The notes: generated from the sequence alone by a model not told the origin. Counted from the first letter of the stretch, positions 37,683 through 47,153 are shown. The stretch: 64,000 bases of DNA from Brevundimonas vesicularis (GCF_027105095.1 NZ_CP114278.1:1798001-1862000), one strand, 5' to 3'. Numbers and translations: made by a program.

Positions 37683-38978
37683 ATGCCCGATCCCTATATC
37701 CTCATGCTGTTTGTGGTGGGGGCGCTGGTCGCGCTGGTGGCGTGGCTGCCGCTGGTGTTCCGGCGCGCGCCGCTTTCGCTGCCGATCGTCTGCGTCGGGC
37801 TTGGGGCCGCGCTGTTCAGCCTGCCGCAGGTGGGGTTCGATCCGCTGCCGCAGACCTATCCCGAGATCACCGAGCGGCTGACCGAGTTCGTGGTGATCAT
37901 CGCCCTGATGGGGGCAGGGCTGAAGATCGACCGGATCTTCAATCCGAGGCGATGGGGCGTGACCTGGCGGTTGCTGGGCGTCACCATGATGCTGTCGATC
38001 GTGGCGATCGTGCTGCTGGGATGGACGGTCCTGGGGCTGGGCCTGGCGGGGGCGATCCTGCTGGCCGGCACGCTGGCGCCGACCGATCCTGTGCTGGCGT
38101 CGGACATCCAGGTGGCGGCGCCGGGCGAAGGGCGTGAAGACGAGGTGCGGTTCGGCCTGACGTCCGAGGCGGGGCTGAACGACGGGTTGGCGTTCCCGTT
38201 CGTGAACCTGGCCATCGCCCTGGCCCTGGTGGCGGCGGGCCAGAAGGACGACTGGTTCGTAGAGTGGCTGACCGTCAGCGTGCTGTGGGAAATCGGCGCC
38301 GGGCTGGGCATCGGCTGGGCGATCGGCTGGCTGTTCGGCTGGCTGACCTTCACCATTCCGGCCAGCACGCGACTGGCCGCGACGCGCGACGGGTTCATCG
38401 CCCTGGCGGCGACCTTCATCTCATACTCGGTGACGGAGATGCTGCACTGCTACGGCTTTCTGGCGGTGTTCATCACGGCGCTGGCGTTCCGGCACGCCGA
38501 CCGGGACCACGATTTCCAAGTCGAGATGCACGACTTCATCGAGCAGATCGAGCGTATGGCGATGATGGTGGTGCTGGTGCTGTTCGGCGGGGCGCTGGCG
38601 TCGGGCCTGCTGGCGCCGCTGCGGCCGCTGGATGCGATGGTGGCGTTGGCGATCGTGCTGGTGGTGCGGCCTCTGACCGGGATGATCGGCTTCATCGGCT
38701 GGAGGCGGCCGATGCGCGAGAAGCTGATTCTGGCCTTCTTCGGGATCCGGGGCGTGGGGTCCTTCTACTATCTGGCCTATGGGCTGAACGCCGCGCCGTT
38801 CGAGAGCGACGACCGGCTGTGGGCCATCGTGGGGCTGATCTGCCTGATGTCGATCCTGCTGCACGGGATCACGGTCACGCCGGTGATGCGATGGTTTGAC
38901 CGCAGCGAAGGCCGCGATCCGGATGCAGAGGCGGATGGGGTGCAGGCCGAAACGTCGGGGCGAGGAACGTCAGCCTGA
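37683..38978 (+). CDS. CPA1-type sodium/proton antiporter (NhaP-like)
   Basis: A 431-residue inner-membrane protein with about 12-13 hydrophobic helices. Characteristic segments are TEFVVIIALMGAGLKIDRIF, the transport-site region ILLAGTLAPTDPVLASDIQ and LTSEAGLNDGLAFPFVNLAI (ND motif), and RGVGSFYYLAYGL. It exchanges Na+ (or K+) for protons. GGAG at 37675-37678 supports ATG 37683. Its GC content is higher than that of the genes on both sides. The C-terminal tail is short and lacks a TrkA-C domain. Confidence 0.9.
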   Translation: MPDPYILMLFVVGALVALVAWLPLVFRRAPLSLPIVCVGLGAALFSLPQVGFDPLPQTYPEITERLTEFVVIIALMGAGLKIDRIFNPRRWGVTWRLLGVTMMLSIVAIVLLGWTVLGLGLAGAILLAGTLAPTDPVLASDIQVAAPGEGREDEVRFGLTSEAGLNDGLAFPFVNLAIALALVAAGQKDDWFVEWLTVSVLWEIGAGLGIGWAIGWLFGWLTFTIPASTRLAATRDGFIALAATFISYSVTEMLHCYGFLAVFITALAFRHADRDHDFQVEMHDFIEQIERMAMMVVLVLFGGALASGLLAPLRPLDAMVALAIVLVVRPLTGMIGFIGWRRPMREKLILAFFGIRGVGSFYYLAYGLNAAPFESDDRLWAIVGLICLMSILLHGITVTPVMRWFDRSEGRDPDAEADGVQAETSGRGTSA

Positions 38979-39014
38979 CTTTGTGACCAAGGCCGATTGG
39001 ATCAGGCACCTCAA

Positions 39015-39042
39015 ATGTCCGCTACGGGTGGTTAGCGGTCAT
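39015..39042. repeat. Dispersed repeat, copy 3
   Basis: ATGTCCGCTACGGGTGGTTAGCGGTCAT is an imperfect inverted repeat (ATGTCCGCT / AGCGGTCAT) separated by about ten bases. It overlaps the stop region of the minus-strand hypothetical gene. Confidence 0.6.
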
Positions 39043-39238
39043 CGACTGGCGGTAGCCTTCGCTTAGCTTCCGAGATGAGCCACTCCACGACTTCAAGGGG
39101 GATGCTTCCGTTATCAAACGTCGCCAAGGTCATCTGACCGTTTGCGTCAGCGTAGAAAACCTCTGCCAAGAGCGCGTGTTCGATCACCCCATCCGACAGT
39201 TCGAGGAACATGCCGTCACGCTGGACATCACTGCCCAT
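39032..39238 (-). CDS. Small hypothetical protein
   Basis: A 68-residue acidic protein (FLELSDGVIEHALLAEVFYADANGQMTLATFDNGSIPLEVVEWLISEAKRRLPP) that I cannot assign. The predicted beta-beta-alpha pattern and acidic surface look like a real protein rather than a shadow frame. It lies between repeat copies 3 and 4 on the same strand as the RibD-C gene. Confidence 0.5.
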   Translation of the reverse strand: MGSDVQRDGMFLELSDGVIEHALLAEVFYADANGQMTLATFDNGSIPLEVVEWLISEAKRRLPPVDDR

Positions 39239-39312
39239 GGTCAGTTGAACGATCCAGCAGGCGACTTTGACATGCGAATACCCCAGATCGCACTAGCCTA
39301 ATCGGCTGGGCC

Positions 39313-39342
39313 GATGTCCGCCTCGGGTGGGAAGCGGACATC
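39313..39342. repeat. Dispersed repeat, copy 4
   Basis: The clearest copy: GATGTCCGC and GCGGACATC form perfect nine-base arms around CTCGGGTGGGAA. It occupies the 118-base gap between the small hypothetical gene and the RibD-C gene and could fold as a hairpin in either transcript. Confidence 0.75.
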
Positions 39343-39356
39343 GTCCCAACTTTCAA

Positions 39357-39911
39357 TCAATGAGCTCGGTAATGCATAGCGACCGCGCCGTTACTGAAAG
39401 GCTTGGTCGAGAGCAGTTCTAGTCTGCGTGTTGCGGACAAGCCGGCGTGATAAAGGGTCGGACCGTGCCCTGCGATCCTTGGATGAACGACGAGCTTGTA
39501 TTCGTCGATCAGATTCAACCGATCTAGTTCCGTCGCCAGCTTGTCGCTGCCGAGGAGCACGCCAGCCGGCGTAGCGTCCTTCAGCGCTTGCACCGCCGCA
39601 TGTAAGTCGCTGCCAAGATGGTGGCTGTTTGTCCACGGGAACGTCGTACGCGTCGTTGACGCCACATACTTTGGTTTGTCTTCCAGCTTGACCGCCCACT
39701 CGCGGATCGCCGCAGGTGCATCCACCTCGCCACTAGCGACGGTAGGCCAGTATCTCTCCATCATCTCGTAGGTCACACGACCCCAGAGCATCGCGCCGTT
39801 CTCGTCCATCAAGCGGGTAAAAAAGGCGTGCGTCTCGTCGTCGGCGATGCCTTCCTGATGGTCGACGCAGCCATCTAGAGTGAGGTTGATGCTGAAGGTC
39901 AGAAGTCCCAT
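39357..39911 (-). CDS. Dihydrofolate reductase-fold (RibD C-terminal domain) family protein
   Basis: A 184-residue protein of the RibD-C/DHFR-like family: FSINLTLDGCVDHQEG, MLWGRVTYEMMERYWP, KPKYVASTTR, GVLLGSDKLATELDRLNLIDEYKLVVHPRIAGHGPTLY. Such stand-alone members are NADPH-dependent reductases of unknown substrate and are common on accessory DNA. It is not FolA, whose gene is at 22 kb. Confidence 0.87.
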   Translation of the reverse strand: MGLLTFSINLTLDGCVDHQEGIADDETHAFFTRLMDENGAMLWGRVTYEMMERYWPTVASGEVDAPAAIREWAVKLEDKPKYVASTTRTTFPWTNSHHLGSDLHAAVQALKDATPAGVLLGSDKLATELDRLNLIDEYKLVVHPRIAGHGPTLYHAGLSATRRLELLSTKPFSNGAVAMHYRAH

Positions 39912-40244
39912 GAGGCTAGCCTATGCGATCTTGGCTCGAGCTCAACGTCCGCAACGGGTTGGTTTGCGAAGCAGCCATCGCCCCCGAAACAGGACCTCTG
40001 ATCCACGCACGGAATGTCGTCTTTCCGGCATGGTCCGCATGACCGCTCCTGGCGCATTGCGGCCGCAATTAGTGATGGCGACCGGCGTTGCCTCGACGAA
40101 GCTGAAGTTTCCCAGAAGCCGCGGAGCGTCTTTCGCAATCGTCTGTTAGCTCACTTTGGCGGTGTCGCTGCGCAAGACGTCACGCGTCCGTCACGCCGTC
40201 GTAAAGACCGCCGTCTACCGGTCCCGCTTCAGGGGATCGGCTCA
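39912..40244. other. 333-base intergenic space before fecI
   Basis: Contains repeat copy 5 (39944-39972) at its left side and the presumed promoter of fecI at its right. No convincing gene is visible; the fecI frame is open upstream to 40014 but lacks conserved residues there. AGGGG at 40231-40235 is the fecI ribosome site. Confidence 0.5.
39944..39972. repeat. Dispersed repeat, copy 5 (degenerate)
   Basis: AACGTCCGCAACGGGTTGGTTTGCGAAGC aligns with the left arm and centre of copy 4 but its right arm has decayed. Confidence 0.45.
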
Positions 40245-40847
40245 ATGTTCGTTTTCACCGAAGAAAAGACGCGGTGGTTTTGCCGCCATATTTTGCCTCA
40301 CGAGCCCGGATTGCGGATCTGGCTCAGGCGGAAACGCTACGCGGGCATCGATGTCGACGACGTAATCCAGGAAACCTATACCGTTTTGGCCGCGCGCGAA
40401 CACGTGGGCGACATAAAGAACCCCCGCGCTTACATTTTCCAGGTCGCTCATTCGATCGTCGTGCGCCACATTCGAAGAGCCAAGGTCGTATCGATTCAGG
40501 CGATCGAGGAGATGGATGGGTTCGATCCGATCGATGGGGCGGCTTCGCTTGAACAGTCGCTCATAGATCGTGACGAGTTGCGACGATTGGCTGAAGCGAT
40601 CGCCGCCATGCCCGGCCAAACGCGCCAAGCCTTCATCCTTCGCCGGGTACATGGTCATGCCCAACGCGAGATCGCGCATCAGATGCGTCTGTCGGAAAGC
40701 ACGGTTGAAAAACACATCGCGCGAGGCGTTCGTTTTCTGATTGATTGGTGCGCAGATGGCGGAAATGGCGCGTCCCAACGCTCTACAGATTTGAAGATGG
40801 AGAAACGCGTCCCCCATGGTCGCAAGAGACACAAGTCAGGCCATTGA
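40245..40847 (+). CDS. FecI-like ECF sigma factor
   Basis: A 200-residue sigma-70 family protein. Region 2: IDVDDVIQETYTVLAAREHVGDIKNPRAYIFQVAHSIVVRHIRR; region 4: AIAAMPGQTRQAFILRRVHGHAQREIAHQMRLSESTVEKHIARGVRFL. The pair with a FecR gene and a TonB receptor carrying an N-terminal signalling domain marks the iron-starvation-type cell-surface signalling class. The C-terminal 25 residues are basic and overlap the fecR start by 32 bases. ATG 40245 follows AGGGG. Confidence 0.9.
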   Translation: MFVFTEEKTRWFCRHILPHEPGLRIWLRRKRYAGIDVDDVIQETYTVLAAREHVGDIKNPRAYIFQVAHSIVVRHIRRAKVVSIQAIEEMDGFDPIDGAASLEQSLIDRDELRRLAEAIAAMPGQTRQAFILRRVHGHAQREIAHQMRLSESTVEKHIARGVRFLIDWCADGGNGASQRSTDLKMEKRVPHGRKRHKSGH

Positions 40848-41826
40848 CGACGCCGCAGCGGCTTGGGTCGCGCGGGAGGATCGGGGGCAGCTGTCGAACG
40901 ACGATCAAGCTGCGCTGGAGGTGTGGCTGCATGCGGATTCCCGCCATGCCGGTGCCCTGTTGCGGGCTCGCGCCATAGGCCTGAGCAGCGAGGCGGCATC
41001 GGCTCTCGGCCGGGATTTTGATCCGAGGCGATTCACTAGGTCCACACGGCGTCCTCCCGTGCAAAAGAGCCTATCGCGTCGCCAGTTGATGGCATGGAGC
41101 GGTGGAGCGGCGGCCTGCGTTGCCACAGTCGCGGCTGTGGGATTCATCCTCACAGCGCCAACGGCCTACGCGACCGAGCGCGGACAGATGCGTCTAGTTC
41201 CGCTGCCCGATGGGTCCACGGTTGTCTTGAACACGGCGTCTCGCGTGACCGTCAGCTACAGCAAGACAAGGCGTCTGGTGCGGTTACTCGAAGGGGAGGC
41301 GGACTTCACCGTCCTGGGCGATCAGGGTCGGCCTTTTGTCGTTGAAGTCGGCCATCGCCAGATTGAAGCAGCAGAGGGCAGTGGTTTCCGGATTCGTAAG
41401 CTTGAACAAGAGCCGATCGACTTGTTGGTTCACCAAGGTGTTGTCCAGATCGGCGACGACCAGATCGGCCGACGCGATCTGTTACGGTCGGACACGCAGA
41501 TCACCCTCGGGAGCGGAGGAGACGGGTGCCGAGACTCCCTGCCGCGTCATGTCTCTCCGACCGTAATCAACAGAGAGTTGGCTTGGCGCGAGGGCAAGAT
41601 CGCATTCGAGGGCGAAAGTCTGGGACAGGCGGCTTCAGCTTTTCAGCGCTACAGCAACGTGCGGATATTGATCGCCAATCCGACGCTGGCGCGCGAACCC
41701 GTGTCAGGCCTTTTTTCCGCGAATGATCCGGTTGGTTTCAGCCGAGCCGTCGCCGATCTCTTTGGCGCCCCAATAAGGGTGGAGCGAACTCGCGTAGTGG
41801 TCGGCCTGCCGCAGGCTGGCGCATAA
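40816..41826 (+). CDS. FecR-like transmembrane anti-sigma regulator
   Basis: A 336-residue inner-membrane protein. The cytoplasmic N-terminus (AIDDAAAAWVAREDRGQLSNDDQAALEVWLHADSRHAGAL) is the DUF4880 anti-sigma region; a membrane helix follows (LMAWSGGAAACVATVAAVGFIL, about residues 92-113), then the periplasmic FecR domain (RGQMRLVPLPDGSTVVLNTASRVTVSYSKTRRLVRLLEGEADFTV) and a C-terminal STN-interacting part. It should relay ligand occupancy of the adjacent TonB receptor to the sigma factor. Confidence 0.9.
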   Translation: MVARDTSQAIDDAAAAWVAREDRGQLSNDDQAALEVWLHADSRHAGALLRARAIGLSSEAASALGRDFDPRRFTRSTRRPPVQKSLSRRQLMAWSGGAAACVATVAAVGFILTAPTAYATERGQMRLVPLPDGSTVVLNTASRVTVSYSKTRRLVRLLEGEADFTVLGDQGRPFVVEVGHRQIEAAEGSGFRIRKLEQEPIDLLVHQGVVQIGDDQIGRRDLLRSDTQITLGSGGDGCRDSLPRHVSPTVINRELAWREGKIAFEGESLGQAASAFQRYSNVRILIANPTLAREPVSGLFSANDPVGFSRAVADLFGAPIRVERTRVVVGLPQAGA

Positions 41827-41909
41827 AAGTTTCATGACGGATGGCGGAACCCGATCCGCCCAAACCTCTCCCGATCATAGGTCGCCTCTCAGCGGCACGG
41901 GGAAAGATC

Positions 41910-44900
41910 ATGATGTCTCACAAGGCTCTTCTCGCCTGCGGCTCAGCCGTATTTGTCGTCTGCGCGTTTGAGCAGGCACAAGCGCAAACCCGCGACTTCA
42001 GCATTCCCGCACAACCGGCGGTGACGGCCATTCCTGAGTTCGCCCGGCAGGCGCGGATTCAGGTTGTCGCGTCCGCGCGCGATTTGGAAGGCGTGCGCAC
42101 GCCCGCCATCATAGGCGAACTGAAGGTGCGTGATGCGATGGAGCGACTTATCGCAGGCTCCCCTTTGGGGATTGCGGCCGATACAGGTTCACTCATCACC
42201 TTGCGCTCGGTCAGAGCATCGGCGGTGGGCGTGGTGACCGGGACAGTCTCGGATCCCTCTACCCGTGACTATCTGCGCAACGCTGTCGTGAAGATTGACG
42301 GCCGCCAAGTCGCCATCTCGGGTGAACGGGGCGAATACAGGGTCGCTGGCGTTCCCGCAGGGGATGTGGAGTTGACGATTGAGTACACAGGTTACGTCCC
42401 CGCTCGCACAATAGTCCGTGTGCCTGCCGGAGGGGTGGCGCGGAGCGACGTCGAACTGCGCAGTTCCCTTTCGGCGGCTTCAGATCTGTCCGCTACCGAG
42501 GTCGCCGAAGTCGTCGTCGTCGGAGCACGAGAGGGCGACGCGCGCGCCATCATGGAGCAGCGCGCCTCCATGAATATCGTCAACACATTGTCGGCAGACA
42601 GCTTTGGCGAAATCGGCGACGGCAACCCCGCCGAATTCTTGAAGTATATGCCCGGTGTGGATTTCGACGTGGTGGCTGACGATGTGCCCCGCAACATCTC
42701 TCTGAGAGGCCTGCCGTCTCGGTACACCGGCATCACTGTCAATGGCCGGTCATTAGCCGGCGGCGCTGACGCGAATACAAGCACGACCTCCCCAACGTCG
42801 CGCCAGTACAGTTTTGAGCAGCTGGCGCTGACGGGGATCGACACCATCAGCGTTTCCAAGACGACCAGCGCTGACATGGACGCCAACGCGCCCGCCGGGA
42901 CAATCGACATCCGGACGCGCAAGGCCTTTGATCGCCGCGGGCGCAGCGTCACTGTGCAGTTGGGCGCCTCGACCCACACCGGCCTTTGGGATGATTATCA
43001 AACGGGTTGGCAGGAAGGCGGCTATGGCGACCGCAAGTTTCTCCCCATGGCTCAGATCACCTACGCCGACGTTTTTTTGGGCGGGCGTTTGGGCGTGACG
43101 GCGGGTCTCAGCGACTCCACGACGCTGATCGAACATGTTCAGACCACGGCGGGCCGAAACTACATACCTACCGCTGTCAGTCCCCAGCCTTATGCCGTGA
43201 CATCAATCGGCAGCGCCTTCTATGACCGAGAATACAATCGCAAGTCCGCGACTTTTGGACTGGACTTCAAAGCCGCTGATAATCTGATCCTATCGCTGAT
43301 CAGCACCTACAATCGCGGCGACATCGAACCCAGCACCTTTACACCGACCTTCACGACGCTGGCTCGCACCCGGGGTGTCGTCGGCGGCGGCGACCCCGCG
43401 CTCGACTTCACCACCAATGCTGCCGCGACATCGACCACTTTGTCTCTGTCCAACACCTTCACCTACAAGGTCGGCGAAACCACCAGCGTCATTCCCAGTT
43501 TCGAATGGTCGGGCGCTCGCTTCCGCGTGGACGGCTATGCGGCCTATTCGGACTCCAGCAGCCGGTATGATTCAGCGGCCCGGGGTCAGGTTTCGACGTT
43601 GCTGAACGCTGTGGAAGCGCGTGGCAACTTCAGCGCGGCGCGCAGCAACCTTCTCGATCAGGATTGGAAGATCCAACAGGTCAGCGGGACTGACTGGGCC
43701 GATCCTGCCAGCTTCACGCTCAGCACGGTCAATGGCTCCAACCGACCGCAAATCCGGACCACCTCGGGATCCTCAATCCAGGCCGAGATGCTGGGCGGAG
43801 GGCTCAATCTCGAGTTCGATACGACGTTCGGCCGACTGCCTGTGACCTGGAAAACGGGCGTCAAGCTGGCCCGCAACACCTACGATTACGCCAACAACAG
43901 CGAAGCCCTTCAGTGGATTTACGGCGGCCCGCTGACCAACACCGAGTTCCTCCGAGTTGTGCAAAGCAGCAATCAGGCCTCGTTCGCCAACAGCGGCATA
44001 AGGGTCAGAACCCTGTCCGGGAACGGCCTCTATATGCCGAGCCTGACGAAGATCTACGACATGATGCAGGCGAACCCAGGCCAGTGGACCAACGCGGTCA
44101 CGGCAAGCAACTGGTACAACGCCAACATCGTCAACACCCGCGAATACGAGGAAGACATCGGCGCCGCCTATCTCATGGCGACGGCCGAACTCACGGATCG
44201 CCTGACGCTACGGGCGGGTTTGCGAGCTGAAGAAACGACAGGCCGAAGCGCCGATTTCGATCCTTTCAGTGCGCAGGAGGTCATCAGAGCGGGTTATGCG
44301 GTCAATGCCGCGACTGGTCGGGCTACCACAATCGCCGGCCTAGAGTATCAGTACCTGACGCGCCCTAAAGCTGAACGGGAAGGGCGGTATACAGACGTTT
44401 TTCCAAGTGCATCGGTCCGCTATCGGTTCGACAACAATATCGACTTCATCGTCGGTTACAGCCGCACCATTCAAAGACCTGACGTCAGCTTGCTTGCGGG
44501 GGTTTGGTCGACGGCGTTGACAGAAGAGGGCTCGGTGGTGACGGCCCCGAACCCGGACCTGAAACCGGAGTACTCGGACAATGTCTCGGTCCGATTGGTC
44601 AAATATTTCGAGCCGGTTGGTCTGGTCGGGGTCAACTACTATCGCAACCGCATAAAGAACGGGATCATATCGCGCAGCTTCACGGCCCAAGAATTCGGTT
44701 ACGAGGGGACGGAATACGCCGATGCCACCTTCGAGTCCTACACGAACCGGTCTGATCAAGAGGTCGGCATCAATGGCTACGAACTCGAGTTCAACCACGC
44801 CATGGATTATCTGCCTGGAGCGCTGCGGGGTCTGTCGGTGCGTGGGTCGTGGCTGTACAGCGATCCGGACGTCGTCCAGGAGCGCGTCTCGACCCAGGTC

Positions 44901-45263
44901 CGACAGTTTGGGCTGAGCTGGCGCCAGGGGCCGGCACGGCTGAATCTGAACAGTGTATGGTCCAACGAGAAGGATCGCGGCCAGACCGGCAACATTTCGA
45001 CGCCGCGAGGTGTCATCACCCAGTCCCAACCCTTCGTGCCGTACCTCGAGGTGAATGTCTCCGGCAGCTATACGCTGATCAAAAAGACCCGTGGCAGTTT
45101 CATGGGGCTGGAGGCCTATTTCAGCGCCAACAACATCTTCGGCAACCATCGCGGCACTTGGTACGACAACAGCGAGATTTGGCCGGGATCAAAAGGTCAT
45201 CACAGCCAGATCGATATCTACAGCGGACAGAAGGCCACCGTCGGTTTCCGCGCTCGCTTCTGA
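41910..45263 (+). CDS. TonB-dependent receptor with signalling and carboxypeptidase-regulatory-like domains
   Basis: A 1117-residue outer-membrane transporter. Order: signal peptide (HKALLACGSAVFVVCAFEQAQA), STN signalling domain (about 27-100, FSIPAQPAVTAIPEFARQARIQVV), a CarboxypepD-regulatory-like beta domain (GTVSDPSTRDYLRNAVVKIDGR), plug (PAEFLKYMPGVDFDVVADD, SLRGLPSRYTGITVNGRSLAGG) and a 22-strand barrel ending in the outer-membrane signature VGFRARF. The large, TonB-Xan-type barrel suggests carbohydrate or peptide-like ligands rather than a small siderophore (inference). GGGGA precedes ATG 41910. Expression is probably controlled by the preceding FecI-FecR pair. Confidence 0.92.
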   Translation: MMSHKALLACGSAVFVVCAFEQAQAQTRDFSIPAQPAVTAIPEFARQARIQVVASARDLEGVRTPAIIGELKVRDAMERLIAGSPLGIAADTGSLITLRSVRASAVGVVTGTVSDPSTRDYLRNAVVKIDGRQVAISGERGEYRVAGVPAGDVELTIEYTGYVPARTIVRVPAGGVARSDVELRSSLSAASDLSATEVAEVVVVGAREGDARAIMEQRASMNIVNTLSADSFGEIGDGNPAEFLKYMPGVDFDVVADDVPRNISLRGLPSRYTGITVNGRSLAGGADANTSTTSPTSRQYSFEQLALTGIDTISVSKTTSADMDANAPAGTIDIRTRKAFDRRGRSVTVQLGASTHTGLWDDYQTGWQEGGYGDRKFLPMAQITYADVFLGGRLGVTAGLSDSTTLIEHVQTTAGRNYIPTAVSPQPYAVTSIGSAFYDREYNRKSATFGLDFKAADNLILSLISTYNRGDIEPSTFTPTFTTLARTRGVVGGGDPALDFTTNAAATSTTLSLSNTFTYKVGETTSVIPSFEWSGARFRVDGYAAYSDSSSRYDSAARGQVSTLLNAVEARGNFSAARSNLLDQDWKIQQVSGTDWADPASFTLSTVNGSNRPQIRTTSGSSIQAEMLGGGLNLEFDTTFGRLPVTWKTGVKLARNTYDYANNSEALQWIYGGPLTNTEFLRVVQSSNQASFANSGIRVRTLSGNGLYMPSLTKIYDMMQANPGQWTNAVTASNWYNANIVNTREYEEDIGAAYLMATAELTDRLTLRAGLRAEETTGRSADFDPFSAQEVIRAGYAVNAATGRATTIAGLEYQYLTRPKAEREGRYTDVFPSASVRYRFDNNIDFIVGYSRTIQRPDVSLLAGVWSTALTEEGSVVTAPNPDLKPEYSDNVSVRLVKYFEPVGLVGVNYYRNRIKNGIISRSFTAQEFGYEGTEYADATFESYTNRSDQEVGINGYELEFNHAMDYLPGALRGLSVRGSWLYSDPDVVQERVSTQVRQFGLSWRQGPARLNLNSVWSNEKDRGQTGNISTPRGVITQSQPFVPYLEVNVSGSYTLIKKTRGSFMGLEAYFSANNIFGNHRGTWYDNSEIWPGSKGHHSQIDIYSGQKATVGFRARF

Positions 45264-45347
45264 TCTCGACCGCCGGTCGTGCGGGCGTTGACGCCCCAAT
45301 CCCAAATCTCCGCAACAAGGCGCGATGAAGCGACCTTCGAGGCCAAG

Positions 45348-46610
45348 ATGACACTTAGACCCGTTTTAGCCGTCGCCGCTCTTTTCGTGGGCTTCGCCGT
45401 CCCAGCCTGGGCGCAAGCCATCGATCCCGCTATCGGCGCACCGCTGCGCCCATGGCGGAAGGGCGAGATGGACATTCACCACATCAATACGGGGCGGGGG
45501 GAGGCGCAACTGCTGATCCTGCCCGACGGCACGAGCCTTCTTGTCGATATGAGCGGCAAGACCGTGGAACGGCCGCCGTTCTCGCTGCCGACACGGCCGG
45601 ACAGTTCTCGCCCTCCAGGTGAATGGGTGGCGCGTTATGTGCGGCGCGTCCTGCCGCAGTCTGCGCAAGGCATCGACTATGCATTGATCAGCCACTTCCA
45701 CGGCGACCACATGGGCGCGATCGTTGAGAATTCCCCCTGGGCGGCCAATGGCACCTATCGGCTGAGTGGCATCACGGAAGTCGCGGAGCATCTGCCGATC
45801 GCAAAGGTGATCGACCGCGCTTGGCCCGACTACGACTATCCGAGGCCGATTTCGGACCGCACGATGACCAACTACCGCACCTTCCTGGCGTGGCAGGCCG
45901 AACACAATCATCTTCAAGTGGAGCGATTCCAGCCCGGGCGCGCTAATCAACTGATCCTGGTGCACGACGCCGACGCCTATCCCCAATTCCAGATCCGGAA
46001 CCTATACGCAAACGGGGTGCTCTGGACCGGACAGGGCGAGGCAACACGCGCTTTGTTCCCTGCCTTTGAGACCTGGCCTGAAGACGACCAGCCGGACGAG
46101 AACAAATTCAGCATCGCGTTTCGCGTCAGCTACGGTCCGTTCGACTATTTCACTGGCGGCGACCTGTCTTCGATCAATGAGGAGACAGCGGTCACCCCGC
46201 CTGCCTGGGGGGATGTGGAGCCCTTGGTCGGCCAGGCTACTGGGCCGGTCGACGCCATGAAGGCGAACCATCATGGCAGCTGGGATTCCAACAGTATTCC
46301 ATTTCTGGCGGCGCTTCGTCCCCGGGTGATCGTCATCGGGTCTCGGGCCGACGGGCATCCGTCGGTGAACACCTGGAAACGAATGACCTCGGAACGGGTC
46401 TGGCCAGGACAACGCGACATCTTCGTCACCAATGTCTCGCAGGCGACCGCCACAACGACCTACGGCGTAGCGGAGACGGCAAAGAGCACTCAGGGCCACG
46501 TGGTTATCCGCGTCACTGAAGGCGGCGACAGCTTTCGCGTCTTCGTGCTGGACGACGCCACTGAAGATATGACGGTGAAGGCCGTTTTTGGTCCCTATCA
46601 GAGCTGGTGA
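45348..46610 (+). CDS. Exported MBL-fold metallo-hydrolase
   Basis: A 420-residue protein with a signal peptide (LRPVLAVAALFVGFAVPAWA) and a metallo-beta-lactamase fold: DIHHINTGRGEAQLLILPDGTSLLVDMS, the metal site ISHFHGDHMGAI (HxHxDH), GGDLSS and the downstream AMKANHHGSWDSN with a further metal-ligand histidine. The layout resembles the hydrolase domain of ComEC-type proteins. Following the receptor by 84 bases in the same direction, it may act on the ligand or its products in the periplasm. The substrate is unknown. Confidence 0.87.
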   Translation: MTLRPVLAVAALFVGFAVPAWAQAIDPAIGAPLRPWRKGEMDIHHINTGRGEAQLLILPDGTSLLVDMSGKTVERPPFSLPTRPDSSRPPGEWVARYVRRVLPQSAQGIDYALISHFHGDHMGAIVENSPWAANGTYRLSGITEVAEHLPIAKVIDRAWPDYDYPRPISDRTMTNYRTFLAWQAEHNHLQVERFQPGRANQLILVHDADAYPQFQIRNLYANGVLWTGQGEATRALFPAFETWPEDDQPDENKFSIAFRVSYGPFDYFTGGDLSSINEETAVTPPAWGDVEPLVGQATGPVDAMKANHHGSWDSNSIPFLAALRPRVIVIGSRADGHPSVNTWKRMTSERVWPGQRDIFVTNVSQATATTTYGVAETAKSTQGHVVIRVTEGGDSFRVFVLDDATEDMTVKAVFGPYQSW

Positions 46611-46703
46611 TCAAGCGGCTCGGTCATTCCCGCCAAATGACGCCAGGTCGGAGGCAGGTCCCGCCATTCTCCAAGCCAGCTTGGCGCGAACCGGTCGGCT
46701 TGA

Positions 46704-47153
46704 TCAGGTTAGCGCCGCTTCCATCACCGGATCGCGCCCTCTTGCGATCGCCTGGGCCGGGCGCGGGATGGTGATGTCCGGCTGAACGCCTGTATCCGGC
46801 TGGGGTTGTTGCGGGAATGTACCGATCAGCGGCAGGTCGACTTCAAGGCCGGTGGCAGGTAGCCGCAGGAAGTAGAAGGCGCCGCCGTTTATGCCGCGCC
46901 GATTGCCGCCTGTGGTCTCGCCCACGGCTTCGCGTTGCTTGTCGTTGAGGTTCGACCACGCTCGGATCAAACAAGCTGTTCCAGGAGGTTCGCCACGACG
47001 TTCGCCCAAAAGCTCGGCGACATCGCACGTCAACGCGTCCGCAGCGAGCATCAGTTTCGATGAAGCGATACGATTTGACCCGGTTTCATACTTTTGGATC
47101 TGCTGAACGCTGACGCCAATCGCTGCCCCCAGCCGACGCTGCGTCATACCCAC
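46704..47153 (-). CDS. XRE-family regulator, 5' end probably frameshifted
   Basis: A helix-turn-helix protein: MTQRRLGAAIGVSVQQIQKYETGSNRIASSKLMLAADAL, followed by a variable Pro/Gln-rich tail. The usable frame starts at GTG 47153 or 47159, within the first helix. Just upstream an ATG at 47208 followed by four A residues is one base out of frame; removing one A would give MKRLDVAIGKAIGDRREAVGMTQRRLG, the normal N-terminus. The gene is therefore either inactivated by a homopolymer slip or affected by a sequencing error. Confidence 0.65.
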   Translation of the reverse strand: MGMTQRRLGAAIGVSVQQIQKYETGSNRIASSKLMLAADALTCDVAELLGERRGEPPGTACLIRAWSNLNDKQREAVGETTGGNRRGINGGAFYFLRLPATGLEVDLPLIGTFPQQPQPDTGVQPDITIPRPAQAIARGRDPVMEAALT

